64,000 bases of DNA from NCBI GenBank assembly GCA_029582155.1, contig CM055908.1, positions 20,871,406-20,935,405 of the forward strand. Direction: 5' to 3'. The notes under the pieces are model-generated. The model saw nothing but the letters and a program-made list of their open reading frames with translations, searched no databases and had not been told where the DNA came from. Below, piece by piece: positions 62,040 to 64,000 of this stretch; the stretch's first letter is position 1; every line of letters begins with the position of its first letter. The position numbers were made by a program, and so were the translations under genes. This stretch comes from Panopea generosa. Taxonomy: Eukaryota; Mollusca; Bivalvia; Adapedonta; Hiatellidae.

Positions 62040-62165
62040 ACTAAAGGTTACAAGTTCGACCCCCAGCTCAACCTGATGTCTCTCATAAAACAGCTCAGTA
62101 CTGGGTCTACCCAGGAAGCAGACTCGAGAGCGGTTCATATAAGCAATCAAGCTTAAATAAATTAG
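62040..62165 (+). repeat. SINE family B, partial
   Basis: GGTTACAAGTTCGACCCCCA (box B), then CAGCTCAGTACTGGGTCTAC and CCAGGAAGCAGACTCGAGAG, as in the body of the 59668 copy. Confidence 0.5.
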
Positions 62166-62462
62166 TTTAAACTAGACAGGTTTACAGCATGCCGTAAAAT
62201 GAGATTAACAACACTTTTTTGGCATAAACAAAATTTAAATTTCCTCTCATTATTATTCCATTATGTTTGCAATGACTGTTTGAATACACAGTGATTTTTA
62301 TTTTCACAAAGAATGACCAAAGTTTGACTCCCCATGGAACATCTTCCAGAACAAAGGTTTTTCATTCTGTTTATGTTTTGAATTCTATCAACATGCATGT
62401 TCCCACATATGCTTGCTTTGCCCGCTATTAAAACTACCTGCAGTAATTTTATTTTTTTGGCA

Positions 62463-62756
62463 AGGCCCAATTTGCTCAGTCTGTTACGCATCTATCAACC
62501 CAGGGGTTGAGAGTTTGAATACCCGCCTGGCAACAGTCTCCATGATGATTGATATATACGACATTACGTCTCATTATCATTCGTCTCTCAACGCTGATTC
62601 AAGAGGGAAAATAATCAGTCACTTGATGAAATGGGGTATGCTTGAGTATTGGTTAATCATTCAGGATTCCAGAAAACAGTGGTTAGGTTAACTGATCATC
62701 TGTAAGTACTCGATGGCTTAAAAATGACGCTAAATATCCAATCAATCAATCAATAA
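62463..62756 (+). repeat. SINE family A, full length, diverged
   Basis: Head AGGCCCAATTTGCTCAGTCT, AGGGGTTGAGAGTTTGAATA (box B decayed), body GATTGATATATACGACATTA, GTGGTTAGGTTAACTGATCA, tail (TCAA)3. Confidence 0.85.
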
Positions 62757-62769
62757 TTTTTTTGACAAT

Positions 62770-63500
62770 GTTCTATTGAGGGAATCAAATGATAACAATT
62801 CCAGCTGTACTTAAACTATTTTATTTCAGTTATATTTAACATTGTCTGAACATCAATAAATATTCTTCATAATTTATTTATTCTAATATAGTACAAAGCG
62901 AACCAATGTATAAGAAGCTGAACATGGTTTGGTATAACCTAAAAAATTGGTGTCGATCGGAATATCCACATTTTGTTGTCTAGACGAATTCTTGGGTTGG
63001 TTAATGGGATCGTGAAACATAGGATATTATTTATATTTATATTTGAAGCAATACGTAAAATACCCCAAAACCATACAACACTTAAAAAAGCAATAGCTCT
63101 CAAGTTAAAATAGATAGTATTTGAATCAACATGGGCCTTGATCACTGACTTGGACTTACAAGTCGTTTTTGAATATCAATATGAATCATATACTGTGACA
63201 CAATGTGTTTTAATATCAAATTTGATCATTAAGATACTTTCCTGATCATTAATGTTTCTGTAATTAAACTTAGTGACTTTGGATGACTTAATATGAAGTC
63301 AGAGTTTCTTATTCTAGTTGAATGAATTTCTAGTAATTAGTCTATATTTGAAAATATGTATATGCCATTTCAATTGTATTATTTATATTTTGTAAAATAA
63401 ATACATATGGAAATTGTTTTACCATTTTAACATACAGTAAAAGTTTTGTACAAATCTAACATTTCACATATTCAACAATGGCTTTGTGGAAGATAAGTTA
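62770..63500. other. Spacer, probably 3' flank of the - strand gene at the right edge
   Basis: AT-rich with no supported feature. Confidence 0.35.
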
Positions 63501-63514
63501 ATACATTGATGAAA

Positions 63515-63520
63515 TTTAAT
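63515..63520 (-). terminator. Candidate poly(A) signal ATTAAA
   Basis: ATTAAA on the - strand 138 bases after the stop at 63658. Confidence 0.25.
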
Positions 63521-63657
63521 ATACCAGTAGTTGAAAAACAGATCTGATCAGCACTTGCAATTAATTTACATGTTCAAAATCATTACACAATATTTTCATT
63601 CACATTTGACTTGTTTCCAATTCATTACACAGAATATGCTGCTGTTATGTAACAATT

Positions 63658-63866
63658 CTACCATTTCCCGCTCTTCTTTTTCTTCTTCTTTTGAGCCCCT
63701 GCTGGCTTTTGCCCTCTTGGGCCTTGTGGCAGCGAGGATGCAGATGCTGATGATGTTGCTGAACCGGGTCGTGGAGAGCTTGTTTCTGAAGCTGAGGTTG
63801 TTGAAGGAGACTTACTGGCGTCCAGATAATCGACGTTACCACTTGTGGCGCCCTGGGAACCCTTAC
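63658..63866 (-). CDS. Last exon of a gene entering from the right (Ser-rich, poly-Lys C-terminus)
   Basis: On the - strand an acceptor TTGTGCTCTAG at 63867 opens an exon that reads GSQGATSGNVDYLDASKSP, then a Ser/Thr/Pro-rich stretch (SASETSSPRPGS) and PRGQKPAGAQKKKKKKSGKW before a TAG stop. Balanced codon use and higher GC than the flanks mark it as coding; frames on the other strand and in the third frame are shadows. A disordered tail ending in Lys runs and Trp is reminiscent of the SRP72 C-terminus (a signal recognition particle subunit), but similarity of so simple a sequence proves little. The intron is phase 1 if the exon starts at 63866. Confidence 0.6.
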
Positions 63867-64000
63867 CTAGAGCACAATTACAAACAATTATAACATATAT
63901 TTGTATACATGCAGAAAAACCAAGAGCTGTCTTTGGGACAGCGCACTAGATTATTCGAATATTTGTCACAAAGTACAAATTTGATTGAGAATGATGACAA

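Overview
This window is animal nuclear DNA: it is AT-rich, genes are split by GT-AG introns, and most of the sequence is non-coding. The dense tRNA-derived SINEs, non-LTR (LINE) remnants, TIR/MITE elements and very abundant minisatellites, together with a PARP14-like macro-domain gene, fit a marine invertebrate, most likely a bivalve mollusc. That assignment is inference. No bacterial-type operon, CRISPR array or rRNA was seen.

Layout. 0-2.4 kb: the terminal exon of an unidentified + strand gene with its poly(A) signal, among MITEs. 2.6-9 kb and 17.7-24.5 kb: two copies of one ancient duplication. Each carries, on the - strand, a small gene for a signal-peptide plus single-membrane-segment protein (94 and 91 aa), with a probable 5' non-coding exon upstream and a 52-bp-based minisatellite downstream. 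9.4-17.5 kb: SINEs, LINE remnants, two hairpin or TIR elements and a 46/51-bp minisatellite. 24.5-31.7 kb: mostly unannotatable, with a LINE 3' end and SINEs. 31.7-36.2 kb: a 48-bp minisatellite running up to the splice acceptor of a third small secreted/membrane gene (97 aa, + strand) with the same phase-1 intron design. 36.2-43.1 kb: SINE and two further minisatellites (38 bp and 19 bp, the latter with a 57/114-bp higher-order pattern). 43.9-49.3 kb: a nearly complete LINE with ORF1, APE endonuclease and reverse transcriptase. 49.9-51.0 kb: a TIR element. 51.0-59.5 kb: an eight-exon + strand gene for a protein of about 1257 aa with KH-like and macro domains but no ADP-ribosyltransferase domain in the window. 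59.6-63.4 kb: SINEs and dispersed repeats. 63.66-63.87 kb: the last exon of a - strand gene entering from the right.

The most interesting point is the three-member family of tiny secreted/membrane proteins. They share exon architecture and are embedded in independent VNTR arrays, several of which sit next to their splice sites or 3' ends. I know no described family that matches them. The macro-domain gene looks like a member of the PARP9/14/15-type group linked in animals to ADP-ribose signalling and innate immunity. Seven minisatellites fill roughly 10 kb, about 15% of the window.
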